Source: Nocardia alba NBRC 108234
GTDB taxonomy: Bacteria > Actinomycetota > Actinomycetes > Mycobacteriales > Mycobacteriaceae
DNA length: 40,242 nucleotides
Direction of reading: 5' to 3'
Assembly (NCBI RefSeq): GCF_001612665.1
Contig: NZ_BDAX01000040.1
Location: forward strand, 1 to 40,242
The first letter of the stretch is position 1. Every line of letters starts with the position of its first letter. The translations under genes were made by a program, and so were the position numbers. Below the pieces are notes generated by a model. That model searched no databases, had not been told where the DNA came from, and worked only from the letters and a program-made list of their open reading frames with translations. Below, piece after piece: positions 1 to 8,055 of the stretch.

Positions 1-191
1 TTTCAGTGAGGCAAGGGTTCAAACTTAGCTCAGGCAACCGGTCGGAAGCAAATCCGTACCATGTTCCTCTGAACACGCAGTCAGTCAGGCGCTCATCGTC
101 CTACCTCGTGTCTCGGCCGCTGGCGGCTGAGTCGGTGTCCGTGTCGCTCTGACTGGAATAAAGTTACGTGCCGACAATTGCAAAGTCAAAT

Positions 192-205
192 CCCCTAGTC
201 AGGGG
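192..205. promoter_or_regulatory. Short inverted repeat upstream of the SanA/YdcF-like gene
   Basis: CCCCT and AGGGG arms flank AGTC, giving a near-perfect palindrome 22 bases before the ATG at 227. It lies in a locally AT-richer stretch (about 160-215) of the kind that holds promoters. It could be an operator; no convincing -35/-10 pair was found around it. The rest of 1-191 shows no gene. Confidence 0.3.
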
Positions 206-226
206 TAATTTTCGCGGTGCTCATGT

Positions 227-973
227 ATGAAAGTGCGCATGGCGGAGGAACATAGCGAGAAGCGTCGGCGGTTGCGTCGTATCGCGAGGGCCGGACTTGT
301 CGTGGCGGGTGGCCTGGTGTCGGTGACGGCCGGGGCGAACATCGCTATGTGGACTTTGTCGGCCGGCCATAGAAGTGATGTGGCAGCGGCACCCAGCGCA
401 CCGGTCGTTATCGTCCCGGGGGCAAAGGTCGCGCCGGACGGAACTCCGATGGCGTACCTACGGGGACGCCTCGATGTGGCGATCGAGTTGATCGAAGCGG
501 GTAAGGCCGAGGAGATTCTGTTGTCCGGGGATGCCGGCGGCTCGTCGGGCGATGAGATCGCGTCGATGATTGCCTATCTACTCGACCGTGGCATCGACCC
601 CGCCATCGTCCGATCCGATGGTTCAGGGCTTTCCACTCGGGAGACCTGTGAGCGGGCGAAGTCGATGTTCGGCATCGATCGGGCGATCATCGTGAGTCAG
701 TATCAGCATCTCCCCCGTGCGGTGGCGCTGTGCCGGGTCGCGGGCATCGAGGCCGACGGGGTGGTCGCCTCTTGCGAGTGCAGACAGGTCACCGAGGCAC
801 GCAACAACATTCGCGAATGGCTGGCGGCGCCGAAGGCCGTGGCGCAGATGCTGCATGGGCGGTTGTGGGCGGCGGATGCGCGCCGCGGCGGCGGGACCAG
901 CGCCGATGGGCTCGCCGCGGCCGACGCGACCGCCGGGGTGACGTGCTGGCGGAATCCGGGTCGCGTACCGTAA
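227..973 (+). CDS. SanA/YdcF-family (DUF218) membrane-anchored envelope protein
   Basis: This 248-residue protein has a basic N-terminus, one hydrophobic segment (about residues 22-44) that should anchor it in the membrane, and a DUF218 domain. Family signatures are VVIVPGAKV at about 60-68, the RLDVAIEL and LLSGD stretch, and the SQYQHLPRAVALCR block with its conserved His. These match SanA-like proteins, which are linked in enterobacteria to envelope barrier function and vancomycin exclusion; the biochemical activity is not settled. The C-terminal 35 residues are low-complexity and probably disordered. ATG 227 is used; an ATG at 239 is an alternative that drops four residues. The gene ends about 40 bases before the next one on the same strand, so co-transcription is possible. 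Confidence 0.82.
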   Translation: MKVRMAEEHSEKRRRLRRIARAGLVVAGGLVSVTAGANIAMWTLSAGHRSDVAAAPSAPVVIVPGAKVAPDGTPMAYLRGRLDVAIELIEAGKAEEILLSGDAGGSSGDEIASMIAYLLDRGIDPAIVRSDGSGLSTRETCERAKSMFGIDRAIIVSQYQHLPRAVALCRVAGIEADGVVASCECRQVTEARNNIREWLAAPKAVAQMLHGRLWAADARRGGGTSADGLAAADATAGVTCWRNPGRVP

Positions 974-1016
974 TCGGGGTTGTCTGCAATGATCGCCGAC
1001 CGGATTGGGGTGCATC

Positions 1017-4000
1017 GTGGGCGGTTCCGAGCACGCTGCGCGGCTCGTATGTTTCTGGCAGACCGTGGAGTTGTTCGGTCCGCAGCTCGTTCCCGATGTC
1101 GAGACCGACGGCCTGGTGGTCGATCTCGCGCCCGATGACCCGGCGCCGTGGGAAAACCTCGCCGTGCTGCCCGCGTTGAAGACCGGGCGGGTGTGGCGGT
1201 TCGTCGTGTACGGCGGACTGTTCGAGGTGGGGCGCGCGCGCGAAGCGCTGGTGCGGACATTCGGCGAGGACCAGCTGGAGGCGGACGCTCGACGGGCCGG
1301 AACCACAGCGACTTTCGCGCTGACGCTCACCGACAGTGGACGGGTTGTCGAAGGCTCGGCGACCCTGTCCGGATTGGCGTGGGCCGTGAACCGGCTCCGC
1401 GCACCAGGGCCCGGCGACACCGGGTGGGCCGACGGATTCGACCATGACTCCGCGGCGTTCACCGCCGCGCTCGACATGCTGACGCGAGATGCCGACCCCG
1501 ATGGCGAACAGATGGGTCCGGCGCCGCGGTGGCGGGCGCTGGACGTGGCGGGCCGTGGTGTCGCGGCTTCGGTGATCGCGGCGGGAGCCGACGGCGTCAT
1601 CTCGCCCGGGCTCGCCGGGATGTCGGCGTTGGCGTTCGCCGAGCGGTTCGCCGGACAACCCGGTGACGATGCCCCCCGGCTGACCGGCCGCGACCTGCAC
1701 ACTCTCACCGGTGAACTGTGTGCCGCGTTGGGCATTCGATCGGAATTGCGGGCCGGTGGTGTGCGGGTGGCGTGCCTCCAGGTCGCCGCGCGTGACGCCG
1801 ACAGTGACGCCACCGAGGATCGTCTGAACAGCGGACTCGGCCCGGATCTCGCCGAACTCGCGAAGGCGGTGGAGCGCGGCGATATCGGTGCGGCGCTGCG
1901 CGATTACCTCGCGGCCGCGGAATCACTGCCGCTCGATGAACGGATCGATGTCCGTCGACGCCAGGACGCGGTCGTCGAGGGCCTGCTGCCCGGTCTCCTT
2001 CCGGACGGACGCTGGCCGGGCGATCCGCTGGTATCCGGACAGCAGTTCGCCGTCGATCGCGCACTGTCCGAATTGCGCGACGACGCGGGTATTTTCGCGG
2101 TGCACGGCGCTCCGGGCACCGGGACGACCACGATGCTGCGAGACCTGCTGGCCGCGATCCTGGTCGAGCGGGCCACGCAACTGGTGGCATTCGATGATCC
2201 GATGGCGGTGTTCGCCGGGATCACCGAGCAGGTGCAGGTGGCGAAGAACTACACGGTGGGCGCGCATCGATTGGCGAACTGCGTGACCGGGTTCGAAGTG
2301 GTACTGGCGACGGGCAGCGATGCCACCGCGGCCGATGTGGTCGCCGAGATCCAGCATCGCGACGCGATCGACGGCGAGCTGCGTCACTTCACCGACCTGG
2401 CCGAACTCGTCGGCGGCGCGCCCGCGTGGGGACTGGTCGCGGCGGCACTGGGCGGGACGCGACGGACGTTCGCCGAACAGTTCTGGTTCGGGGACCGTTT
2501 CGCCGCCGAGCGGAAGACAGGAGCGCCCAGCGGCGGGATGCTCGATATCCTCAAGCAGGCGGAGGCCGACCCGGATTCGATTCCGGATTGGCCGACCGCG
2601 GTGCGCGATTTCACCACTCGCCGCGCCGAGGTGCGCAGGCTCACGCAGGCGCGCCAGAACGTCGCCGACGCGGTCGCCGAGCTGCCGGTCATGAACGCGG
2701 GGTTGCAGTCGAGGGCCGCCGAGATCACCGATGCCGATGACGCACACGCGCATTGGCGTGAACGTCATCAGCTGGCGACCGAGCATCTGCGGGCCGCGCA
2801 GGCCGCCCATCACCGGGTGGGTAAGTACCTCGGCGAGCACGGCGGGCAGAAGCCGGGATTCATGGCATCGCTGTCGACGGGATTTCGGGCCGGACGGCGG
2901 TGGAGCGCGCGCAGTAACGAGTTGCTGCGCGAACGACACATCGCCGAGGCGGATGTGCGGCGGCGACAGACCGAGGTCGACTACACCCGGGAGCAGTGGT
3001 CGGCGGCGGCCGAGCACGGCAGAACGTTGATTCGCGAACACGTCGAGTTGACGCTGCGGCGGGCGGCGGCGCTGGAGGTGATCGAGCGAGGACGCGAGAG
3101 CTGGTCGCGCACCATACCGTTCGGTGACGTGGCGTGTGACGACGAACAGTTCCAGCTGTGCAATCCGTGGGCGGACGAGCAGTACGCGAGCGCGCGGCGA
3201 GCGCTGTTCCTGTCGGCGTTGAAGCTGCATCGCGCGTTCCTGCTCAACGCGGCCCCGAGGATTCGCGACAATCTCATCGTCGCCATCGCGTTGATCCGTG
3301 GTGAGCTCGCCGCCGAGCCGAAGCCCGAAACCGTCGCGGCGGCGTGGCAGACGCTGTTCTTCGCGGTGCCGATGATCACCACGACCTTCACCGCGCTGCC
3401 TCGGCTGTTCGCCGGGCTGCGGTCCGAGGCTCTCGGCTGGTTGTTCGTCGATGACGCCGGCCAAGCCGCGCCGCAGTCGGTGGCCGGTGGACTGTGGCGG
3501 GCCAGGCGGGCGGTGATCGTCGGTGATCATCGTCAGCTGGGGCCTGTGGGCGTGCTGCCCACGTCGGCGCAGGAGGCATTCGTGCAGCAGTACGGGCTCG
3601 ACGCGGAATGGATGCCGGATCAGGCGTCGGCGCGCCAGGCGGCCGATCGTGGAGTGCGCTACGGAACCTGGCTGATGCCGTCGGATTCGGTCGCCCCGGT
3701 GTGGGTCGGCACGCCGTTGCGGGTCCATCGGCGCAGCGACCGGCCGATCTTCGAGCTCACCCACCACATCGCCTATGACGATGATCTGCTGGTGTTCGCC
3801 ACGCCGGATCGACCGGAGTTCCCCGGTCACGACCGGTGGATCGATGTGAGATCCGCACGGGCCGAAGGCAATTGGATTCCTGGGGAGGGCGAAGCGCTCG
3901 CCGCGCTGCTGGCGCGGCTGACCGAGGACGGGGTGGCCGCGACCGATATTCGCGTGGTGAGCCCGTTCCGCGATGTCGCGTACGGGGCGCAGGAGATCGC

Positions 4001-4298
4001 GCGGGAGGTACTCGGCGCGGAGTTCGCGCAGCGCCAGGTGGGCACTGTCCATGCGATGCACGGCAATTCGGCCGAGGTGGTGGTGCTGATCTTGGGAACA
4101 TCACCCGCCGCGGGCGGATCGCGACGGTGGGCGGCGACGAATCCGAATGTGCTCAACACGGCGGTGTCGAGGGCTCGGCGGCGGGTCTATGTGATCGGCA
4201 ACTACCGATTGTGGAGCAGCCAGCGCTATTTCGACGACCTCGCCAGGCGGTGGACGGTCGAGATCGAGGAATTCGCCGATCAGACCGTGAGCCGATAG
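1017..4298 (+). CDS. Superfamily-1 helicase-like ATPase with degenerate motifs
   Basis: This protein of 1093 residues has the layout of an SF1 (Upf1/Dna2-like, DEAGQ-type) helicase. A unique N-terminal region (1-350) precedes motif I (364-371), an insert with charged helices (about 500-680), motif II (810-816), motif III GDHRQLGPV, motif V (1009-1022) and motif VI AVSRARRR (about 1049). Several signature residues differ. Motif I reads GAPGTGTT, with Thr370 where the catalytic Lys is expected. Motif II is VDDAGQ rather than DEAGQ. Motif V reads TVHAMHGNSAE rather than the usual QGKEAD type. The fold is clear, but ATP hydrolysis may be weak or lost. GTG 1017 is preferred because GGGG lies six bases upstream; an in-frame TTG at 1005 is possible. 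Its 3' end overlaps the convergent methyltransferase gene by 19 bases. Confidence 0.8.
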   Translation: MGGSEHAARLVCFWQTVELFGPQLVPDVETDGLVVDLAPDDPAPWENLAVLPALKTGRVWRFVVYGGLFEVGRAREALVRTFGEDQLEADARRAGTTATFALTLTDSGRVVEGSATLSGLAWAVNRLRAPGPGDTGWADGFDHDSAAFTAALDMLTRDADPDGEQMGPAPRWRALDVAGRGVAASVIAAGADGVISPGLAGMSALAFAERFAGQPGDDAPRLTGRDLHTLTGELCAALGIRSELRAGGVRVACLQVAARDADSDATEDRLNSGLGPDLAELAKAVERGDIGAALRDYLAAAESLPLDERIDVRRRQDAVVEGLLPGLLPDGRWPGDPLVSGQQFAVDRALSELRDDAGIFAVHGAPGTGTTTMLRDLLAAILVERATQLVAFDDPMAVFAGITEQVQVAKNYTVGAHRLANCVTGFEVVLATGSDATAADVVAEIQHRDAIDGELRHFTDLAELVGGAPAWGLVAAALGGTRRTFAEQFWFGDRFAAERKTGAPSGGMLDILKQAEADPDSIPDWPTAVRDFTTRRAEVRRLTQARQNVADAVAELPVMNAGLQSRAAEITDADDAHAHWRERHQLATEHLRAAQAAHHRVGKYLGEHGGQKPGFMASLSTGFRAGRRWSARSNELLRERHIAEADVRRRQTEVDYTREQWSAAAEHGRTLIREHVELTLRRAAALEVIERGRESWSRTIPFGDVACDDEQFQLCNPWADEQYASARRALFLSALKLHRAFLLNAAPRIRDNLIVAIALIRGELAAEPKPETVAAAWQTLFFAVPMITTTFTALPRLFAGLRSEALGWLFVDDAGQAAPQSVAGGLWRARRAVIVGDHRQLGPVGVLPTSAQEAFVQQYGLDAEWMPDQASARQAADRGVRYGTWLMPSDSVAPVWVGTPLRVHRRSDRPIFELTHHIAYDDDLLVFATPDRPEFPGHDRWIDVRSARAEGNWIPGEGEALAALLARLTEDGVAATDIRVVSPFRDVAYGAQEIAREVLGAEFAQRQVGTVHAMHGNSAEVVVLILGTSPAAGGSRRWAATNPNVLNTAVSRARRRVYVIGNYRLWSSQRYFDDLARRWTVEIEEFADQTVSR

Positions 4299-5338
4299 AA
4301 ACGCCAGAATCCGAAGTCCTCGATCGGGAGAATGTCCACGGCGGTGAAACCCGCCTGCTGGGCGTACTCCCCCAGTTTCGCTGTGCGCATGACCGTGCCG
4401 GTGCCTGCGGAATCGGGATGCGCCATGCCGTCGGGCAGGCAGACCAGCAGGCTGAAGCCGTACATCAGGCGATCGAGATCGCTCGCGGGCGCGGTGAATT
4501 CCGACGCGACGGCCTCGTCCATGATGATCACCGCGCCACCGGGACGCAGCGCTGCGCGCATCGAGGTCAGCACCTCGACGGGGTGTGGCATGTCGTGCAG
4601 GCATTCGAACGCGAACAGCGCGTCGTAGGCGGATTCGGGGAGGTCGGTGGCGGCGTCGGCGTGGTGGAACCGGACGCGAGCGCCGAGGTCGGCGGCGTTG
4701 TCGGCGGCCATTCGCACCGAGGGCTCGTCGATGTCGTAGCCGTCGACCGATAGCTCGGGGTAGGCGCGGGCAAGGGCGATCGTGGACCAGCCGCCGCCGG
4801 AACCGATGTCGGCCGCCTTCGCGTCGGGGCGCGACAGCAGTGCGTGGATATCGGGGACCCCGGCCAGATCCGTCGCGAGGCGTTGTTCGAACCAGGGGCG
4901 GTTCATGTCCGACTGGGATTCGCGCATATCGGCGCCGTACTCGGACCACCCGATGCCACCACCGTCGCGGTAGGCGCGCACGAGCGCGGGCATCTGCGCG
5001 GCGGCGCCCGCCAGCATACGAGCCAGTGGCGCGAGGTAATTGAGACTGTTCGGGTCGGTGAGAACCTCGGCGGCACCGGCGGGCAGCGCGAACCGCTTGT
5101 CCTCGGTCACCGTCAGAATCTCGGTCGCCGCCTGCTGCTCGAGCCACTCCTGCGCATACCGGCGATCCCCGCCCGCCCGCGCGATCAACTCACCCGCGTC
5201 CGCGGGACCGCCCTCGGCCAACGCCCGATACCAGCCGAGCCGATCTCCCAGATGCACCGCGAGGAGGTCGATCGTCCCGAGCGCGGCCCCGAACAACCGG
5301 TCGGCGAACTGCTCACTGGTCTGGTCCGCTCCACTCAC
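4280..5338 (-). CDS. Class I SAM-dependent methyltransferase, Rv2258c-like architecture
   Basis: The 352-residue product has an N-terminal helical/winged-helix dimerisation-type region (about 1-95) and a Rossmann methyltransferase domain. SAM motif I is ADIGSGGG at 176-183, followed by the acidic YDID at 201-204 and the post-motif stretch ALRPGGAVIIMDE. This arrangement resembles O-methyltransferase-like proteins such as mycobacterial Rv2258c; the substrate cannot be read from sequence. The GTG start at 5338 is supported by a strong AGGAGG seven bases upstream. It is convergent with the helicase-like gene (19-base overlap) and divergent from the small secreted protein at 5507. Confidence 0.8.
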   Translation of the reverse strand: MSGADQTSEQFADRLFGAALGTIDLLAVHLGDRLGWYRALAEGGPADAGELIARAGGDRRYAQEWLEQQAATEILTVTEDKRFALPAGAAEVLTDPNSLNYLAPLARMLAGAAAQMPALVRAYRDGGGIGWSEYGADMRESQSDMNRPWFEQRLATDLAGVPDIHALLSRPDAKAADIGSGGGWSTIALARAYPELSVDGYDIDEPSVRMAADNAADLGARVRFHHADAATDLPESAYDALFAFECLHDMPHPVEVLTSMRAALRPGGAVIIMDEAVASEFTAPASDLDRLMYGFSLLVCLPDGMAHPDSAGTGTVMRTAKLGEYAQQAGFTAVDILPIEDFGFWRFYRLTV

Positions 5339-5469
5339 CGGTCGTCCTCCTGTCGATGCGACACGGAATCGACGCCGACCCGCTGATACGGACTACGGAA
5401 AACCGAGACCAACGGTTCACACGGGTCAACGATTCGGTCTACGACCTAGCCATTGCCGATAGTTAGCGA

Positions 5470-5475
5470 GATAAT
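5470..5475 (+). promoter_or_regulatory. Candidate -10 element for the excalibur-like gene
   Basis: GATAAT is a near-consensus -10 hexamer about 31 bases before the preferred ATG at 5507. No good -35 sits at the right distance, so this is a tentative call. Confidence 0.3.
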
Positions 5476-5506
5476 AACCAATGCGTCTCCAATGATCGGA
5501 GAAGTC

Positions 5507-5767
5507 ATGAGACCTGCGATATTACTCGTACCATCTGCTTGCATCGCAGTAGCTATCGGCATCGCGCTGCCACCGGCAGCCACCGCCGAGCCGCCGGGCC
5601 CCCACTGCCACTCGTCCTACGACCCGTGCGTCCCGATCGCCAGCGACGTGGACTGCGAAGGCCTTGGCGGCGACGGGCCGATGTTCACCGGGCCCGTGCG
5701 CGTGATCGGGCCCGATGAGTACGGGCTCGATGACAACAATGACGGATTCGGGTGTGAACTCGGCTGA
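5507..5767 (+). CDS. Small secreted excalibur-like (calcium-binding loop) protein
   Basis: This 86-residue protein starts with a Sec signal peptide (hydrophobic core about residues 4-20, probable cleavage after ATA at about 25-27). The mature part has four cysteines (34, 41, 50, 83) and ends in an EF-hand-like loop, LDDNNDGFGCE. The C-terminal pattern (DC..L.GDGP....PV.VIG.D.Y.LD...DG.GCE) is that of excalibur-type extracellular domains. The start at ATG 5507 is chosen because GGAG lies five bases upstream and the signal peptide begins there; the same frame is open from 5453. The function is unknown; a cell-surface Ca-binding role is an inference from the loop. Confidence 0.7.
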   Translation: MRPAILLVPSACIAVAIGIALPPAATAEPPGPHCHSSYDPCVPIASDVDCEGLGGDGPMFTGPVRVIGPDEYGLDDNNDGFGCELG

Positions 5768-5804
5768 TTCGCCCGGTGTACAGCCGCGCGCCCTACGGCG
5801 AATC
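5766..5804. terminator. Possible bidirectional hairpin between convergent genes
   Basis: GATTCGCC (5766-5773) pairs perfectly with GGCGAATC (5797-5804), with a short inner CGG/CCG pairing. It spans the 25-base gap between the excalibur-like gene and crr and includes both stop codons. No U-tract follows. Confidence 0.4.
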
Positions 5805-6248
5805 GAACAAAGGGGCGCCGGATTCGACCGTGGTGCCGATGGTGTCGGCGTGGACGGAGTTCTTCGCTGAGTCCATGACCACGACGGGGCAGATGACCGA
5901 GTAGCCGGTGCCTGCGGTTTTCGTCGGGTCGAAGGTCACGATGGGGGCGCCGGCTTCTACCGTGTCACCTTCGGTGGCGAGGAGTTCGAAGCCTTCGCCC
6001 CCGAGCTTCACGGTGTCGATGCCCAGGTGGACCAGGACGCCGACGCCCTTGCCGACGATAACGAAGGCGTGGGGGTGGAGTTTGAGGATCTTGCCGGCGA
6101 TGGGGGCCGTCACCGTCAGGGTGCCGCGGGTGCGGTCGGGGTCGAGCGCTACGCCGGAGCCGATGATCTGGTCGGCGAAGACCTGGTCGGGCACCTCGGA
6201 CAGGTCGACGACCTTGCCGGGCAGCGGCGCGATGACCGGAATGCTCAC
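5793..6248 (-). CDS. crr: PTS EIIA component, glucose/GlcNAc family
   Basis: This 151-residue single-domain EIIA(Glc) protein accepts phosphate from HPr and passes it to EIIB in the cytoplasm. Two histidines sit as expected: His60 in HPHAFVI (equivalent to E. coli His75) and the phosphorylated His74 in GVLVHLGIDTV (equivalent to His90). The surrounding GEGFELL and the C-terminal TTVESG are family features, and the length is normal. It overlaps the upstream EIIB gene by four bases (ATGA), so the two are translationally coupled. The pair is divergent to the EIIC-HPr-EI operon at 6705, and the only EIIC in view is GlcNAc-type, so this EIIA most likely serves GlcNAc uptake. Confidence 0.93.
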   Translation of the reverse strand: MSIPVIAPLPGKVVDLSEVPDQVFADQIIGSGVALDPDRTRGTLTVTAPIAGKILKLHPHAFVIVGKGVGVLVHLGIDTVKLGGEGFELLATEGDTVEAGAPIVTFDPTKTAGTGYSVICPVVVMDSAKNSVHADTIGTTVESGAPLFDSP

Positions 6249-6475
6249 AGAATGTCCTCGATATCGTCGGCCAGGGTGTCAGCTTCGGGGCCGACGACGA
6301 CCTGCACGACCGTGCCCGACTTGAGGACGCCGTGGGCGCCCGCGGCCTTGAGCGCGGCCTCGTCGACCAGGCCGCCGTCCTTCACCTCGGTGCGCAGTCG
6401 GGTGATGCAGGCCTCGATCTCGACGATATTGTCCGCGCCGCCCAAGCCCTGGACGATCGCTTCCGCCTTGGACAT
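6245..6475 (-). CDS. nagF: PTS EIIB component, glucose/GlcNAc family
   Basis: A 76-residue single-domain EIIB. The phosphocysteine is Cys23 in the signature EACITRLR, followed by the expected hydrophobic VVQVVVGPEAD strand. It takes phosphate from EIIA His74 and gives it to the sugar bound by EIIC. The ATG at 6475 is preferred, with GGGAG five to six bases upstream; the frame is open to 6556 but the extra residues do not look like EIIB. It is the first gene of the EIIB-EIIA pair. The symbol follows the Streptomyces naming for a stand-alone GlcNAc EIIB and is inferred from context. Confidence 0.88.
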   Translation of the reverse strand: MSKAEAIVQGLGGADNIVEIEACITRLRTEVKDGGLVDEAALKAAGAHGVLKSGTVVQVVVGPEADTLADDIEDIL

Positions 6476-6549
6476 ATGTTCTCCCTTTCCGCGGTGGTTG
6501 CCAGTACCAGTATGGGAGCCTCGGATGTGCGCCACGTCATATTCAGCGG

Positions 6550-6578
6550 TTGACATCCGACTCTCACCTGGTCAAACT
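6550..6578 (+). promoter_or_regulatory. Candidate promoter for the GlcNAc EIIC-HPr-EI operon
   Basis: A consensus -35 TTGACA (6550-6555) is followed after 17 bases by CAAACT (6573-6578), an acceptable -10. Transcription would begin near 6585, inside the palindromic element at 6583-6598. This would give a leader of about 120 bases before the ATG at 6705. Confidence 0.45.
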
Positions 6579-6582
6579 TGCA

Positions 6583-6598
6583 ACTGGTTATGACCGGA
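6583..6598. promoter_or_regulatory. GntR/DasR-like operator candidate
   Basis: ACTGGTTATGACCGGA contains CTGGT and ACCGG half-sites in inverted order. It resembles the dre site of the GlcNAc-responsive GntR regulator DasR (ACTGGTCTAGACCACT, from memory): both half-site cores match and the centre does not. It lies between the two divergent GlcNAc PTS transcripts and would overlap the predicted start of the rightward one. No GntR gene is in the window. Confidence 0.45.
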
Positions 6599-6600
6599 CA

Positions 6601-6615
6601 GTACCCGTCGGGTAC
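6601..6615. promoter_or_regulatory. Perfect 15-bp palindrome in the divergent PTS promoter region
   Basis: GTACCCGTCGGGTAC has 7-base arms around a single T. Further CCGG copies flank it on both sides. It lies immediately right of the DasR-like element and could be a second operator or a leader hairpin. Confidence 0.4.
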
Positions 6616-6645
6616 ACCGGTTCACAACAGTTAACCCGGATCGGC

Positions 6646-6688
6646 GGGCAAGCCGGTCTTCCCTCGCCGAGACCGCCGGGCAAGCCGG
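6646..6688 (+). repeat. Direct repeat in the EIIC gene leader
   Basis: GGGCAAGCCGG occurs at 6646-6656 and again at 6678-6688, 32 bases apart, about three helical turns. Between them GGTCT and AGACC can pair. This lies in the presumed untranslated leader of the EIIC gene; the role is unknown. Confidence 0.35.
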
Positions 6689-6704
6689 CACGAAGAAGGT
6701 CGCC

Positions 6705-8051
6705 ATGACTGCCGTTACCGACACACCACAGCGAGAGTCGAAGGTGTTCGCGGGATTGCAGCGCCTCGGTCGCAGCCTCATGCTGCCGATCGCGGTGCTG
6801 CCCGCGGCGGGCATCCTGCTGCGCATCGGCCAGGACGACCTGCTCGGCCGCTTCTCCGCGCTGCAGAGCACCGCGTCGGTCATCTCGGCGGCCGGGCAGG
6901 CGGTGTTCACCTGGCTGCCGCTGATCTTCGCGGTCGGTATCGCGATCGGCTGGGCCAAGAAGGCCGACGGGTCGACCGCGCTGGCCGCGGTCGTCGGTTA
7001 CATGGTGATCAACGGCGTATTCGAGGCCATGTCACCGATCGTGCTCGAGGGAAAGACGGACCCGAAGGGCGCACAGGCGCTGATCAACTACGGCGTCCTC
7101 GCCGGCATCGTGATGGGTCTGCTGTCGGCGATACTGTGGCAGCGGTTCTACCGTACGAAGCTGCCCGATTTCCTCGGCTTCTTCAACGGCCGACGACTGG
7201 TACCGATCCTGACCGCGTTCACCGGCCTGATCGTCGGTGTCGGGATGGCGTTCCTGTACCCGGCCTTCAACTCCGCGCTCACCTGGGTGGGTGAGACCGT
7301 CGCGAACAACGCGGTCGTCGGCGGCGGCATTTACGGCGCGGCCAACCGCCTGCTCATCCCCACCGGTCTGCACCACATCCTGAACTCCACGGTCTGGTTC
7401 CTCGTCGGCGATTACACCGACGCCTCCGGCCAGCTCGTACGCGGCGACCTCAACCGCTTCTTCGCCGGCGATCCGACCGCGGGCACGTTCATGACGGGCT
7501 TCTTCCCCATCATGATGTTCGCGCTTCCCGCTGCCGCGCTGGCCATTTGGCGCAACGCGCGGCCGTCGCAGAAGAAGCTGGTCGGCGGCATCATGCTCTC
7601 CACCGGCCTGACCGCGTTCGTCACCGGCATCACCGAGCCGCTGGAATTCTCGTTCATGTTCGTGGCGTGGCCGCTGTATGTGGTGCACGCGATCTTGACG
7701 GGCACGTCGATGGCGCTGGTGAACGCGCTCGGCATCCACGACGGATTCACGTTCTCCGCCGGCGCGATCGACTATCTGCTGAACTTCGGCAAGGCCACCG
7801 ACGCCTGGCTGCTGATCCCGATCGGACTCGGCTACGCGGTGATCTATTACGCGCTCTTCAGCTTCGTGATCAAGAAGTGGAACCTGCGCACGCCGGGGCG
7901 CGAAGCGGAAACCGATGTCGAGGCAGGCCTGCCCGACGCGGCGCTGGTCGAAGCGCGGACCGCGCTGACAGCCACCGGCGATACTCGAACCGATGCCCCG
8001 TCGGTCGCCGAAGTCGAAACGAAGCTGGACAAGAAACTGGAAGGTGAGTGA
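6705..8051 (+). CDS. nagE: PTS EIIC component, N-acetylglucosamine type
   Basis: This 448-residue polytopic membrane protein is the sugar channel of the PTS. The N-terminal MLPIAVLPAAGILLRIG block, PTGLHHILNS with His223-His224, and GITEPLEF at 308-315 are hallmarks of the glucose-superfamily EIIC; the PTGLHH context favours GlcNAc permeases. EIIA and EIIB domains are not attached; they are encoded divergently at 5793-6475. The C-terminal 60 residues after the last membrane span are charged and cytoplasmic. The ATG at 6705 has AAGAAGG a few bases upstream. HPr and EI follow with spacings of +4 and -1 bases, so the three form one operon. nagA and nagB downstream support GlcNAc as substrate. 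Confidence 0.9.
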   Translation: MTAVTDTPQRESKVFAGLQRLGRSLMLPIAVLPAAGILLRIGQDDLLGRFSALQSTASVISAAGQAVFTWLPLIFAVGIAIGWAKKADGSTALAAVVGYMVINGVFEAMSPIVLEGKTDPKGAQALINYGVLAGIVMGLLSAILWQRFYRTKLPDFLGFFNGRRLVPILTAFTGLIVGVGMAFLYPAFNSALTWVGETVANNAVVGGGIYGAANRLLIPTGLHHILNSTVWFLVGDYTDASGQLVRGDLNRFFAGDPTAGTFMTGFFPIMMFALPAAALAIWRNARPSQKKLVGGIMLSTGLTAFVTGITEPLEFSFMFVAWPLYVVHAILTGTSMALVNALGIHDGFTFSAGAIDYLLNFGKATDAWLLIPIGLGYAVIYYALFSFVIKKWNLRTPGREAETDVEAGLPDAALVEARTALTATGDTRTDAPSVAEVETKLDKKLEGE

Positions 8052-8055
8052 GGCA

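Noticed and set aside
1923..4061. A 712-codon minus-strand frame within the helicase-like gene
   Set aside because: It has shadow-type composition and no motif, while the opposite strand carries helicase motifs throughout.
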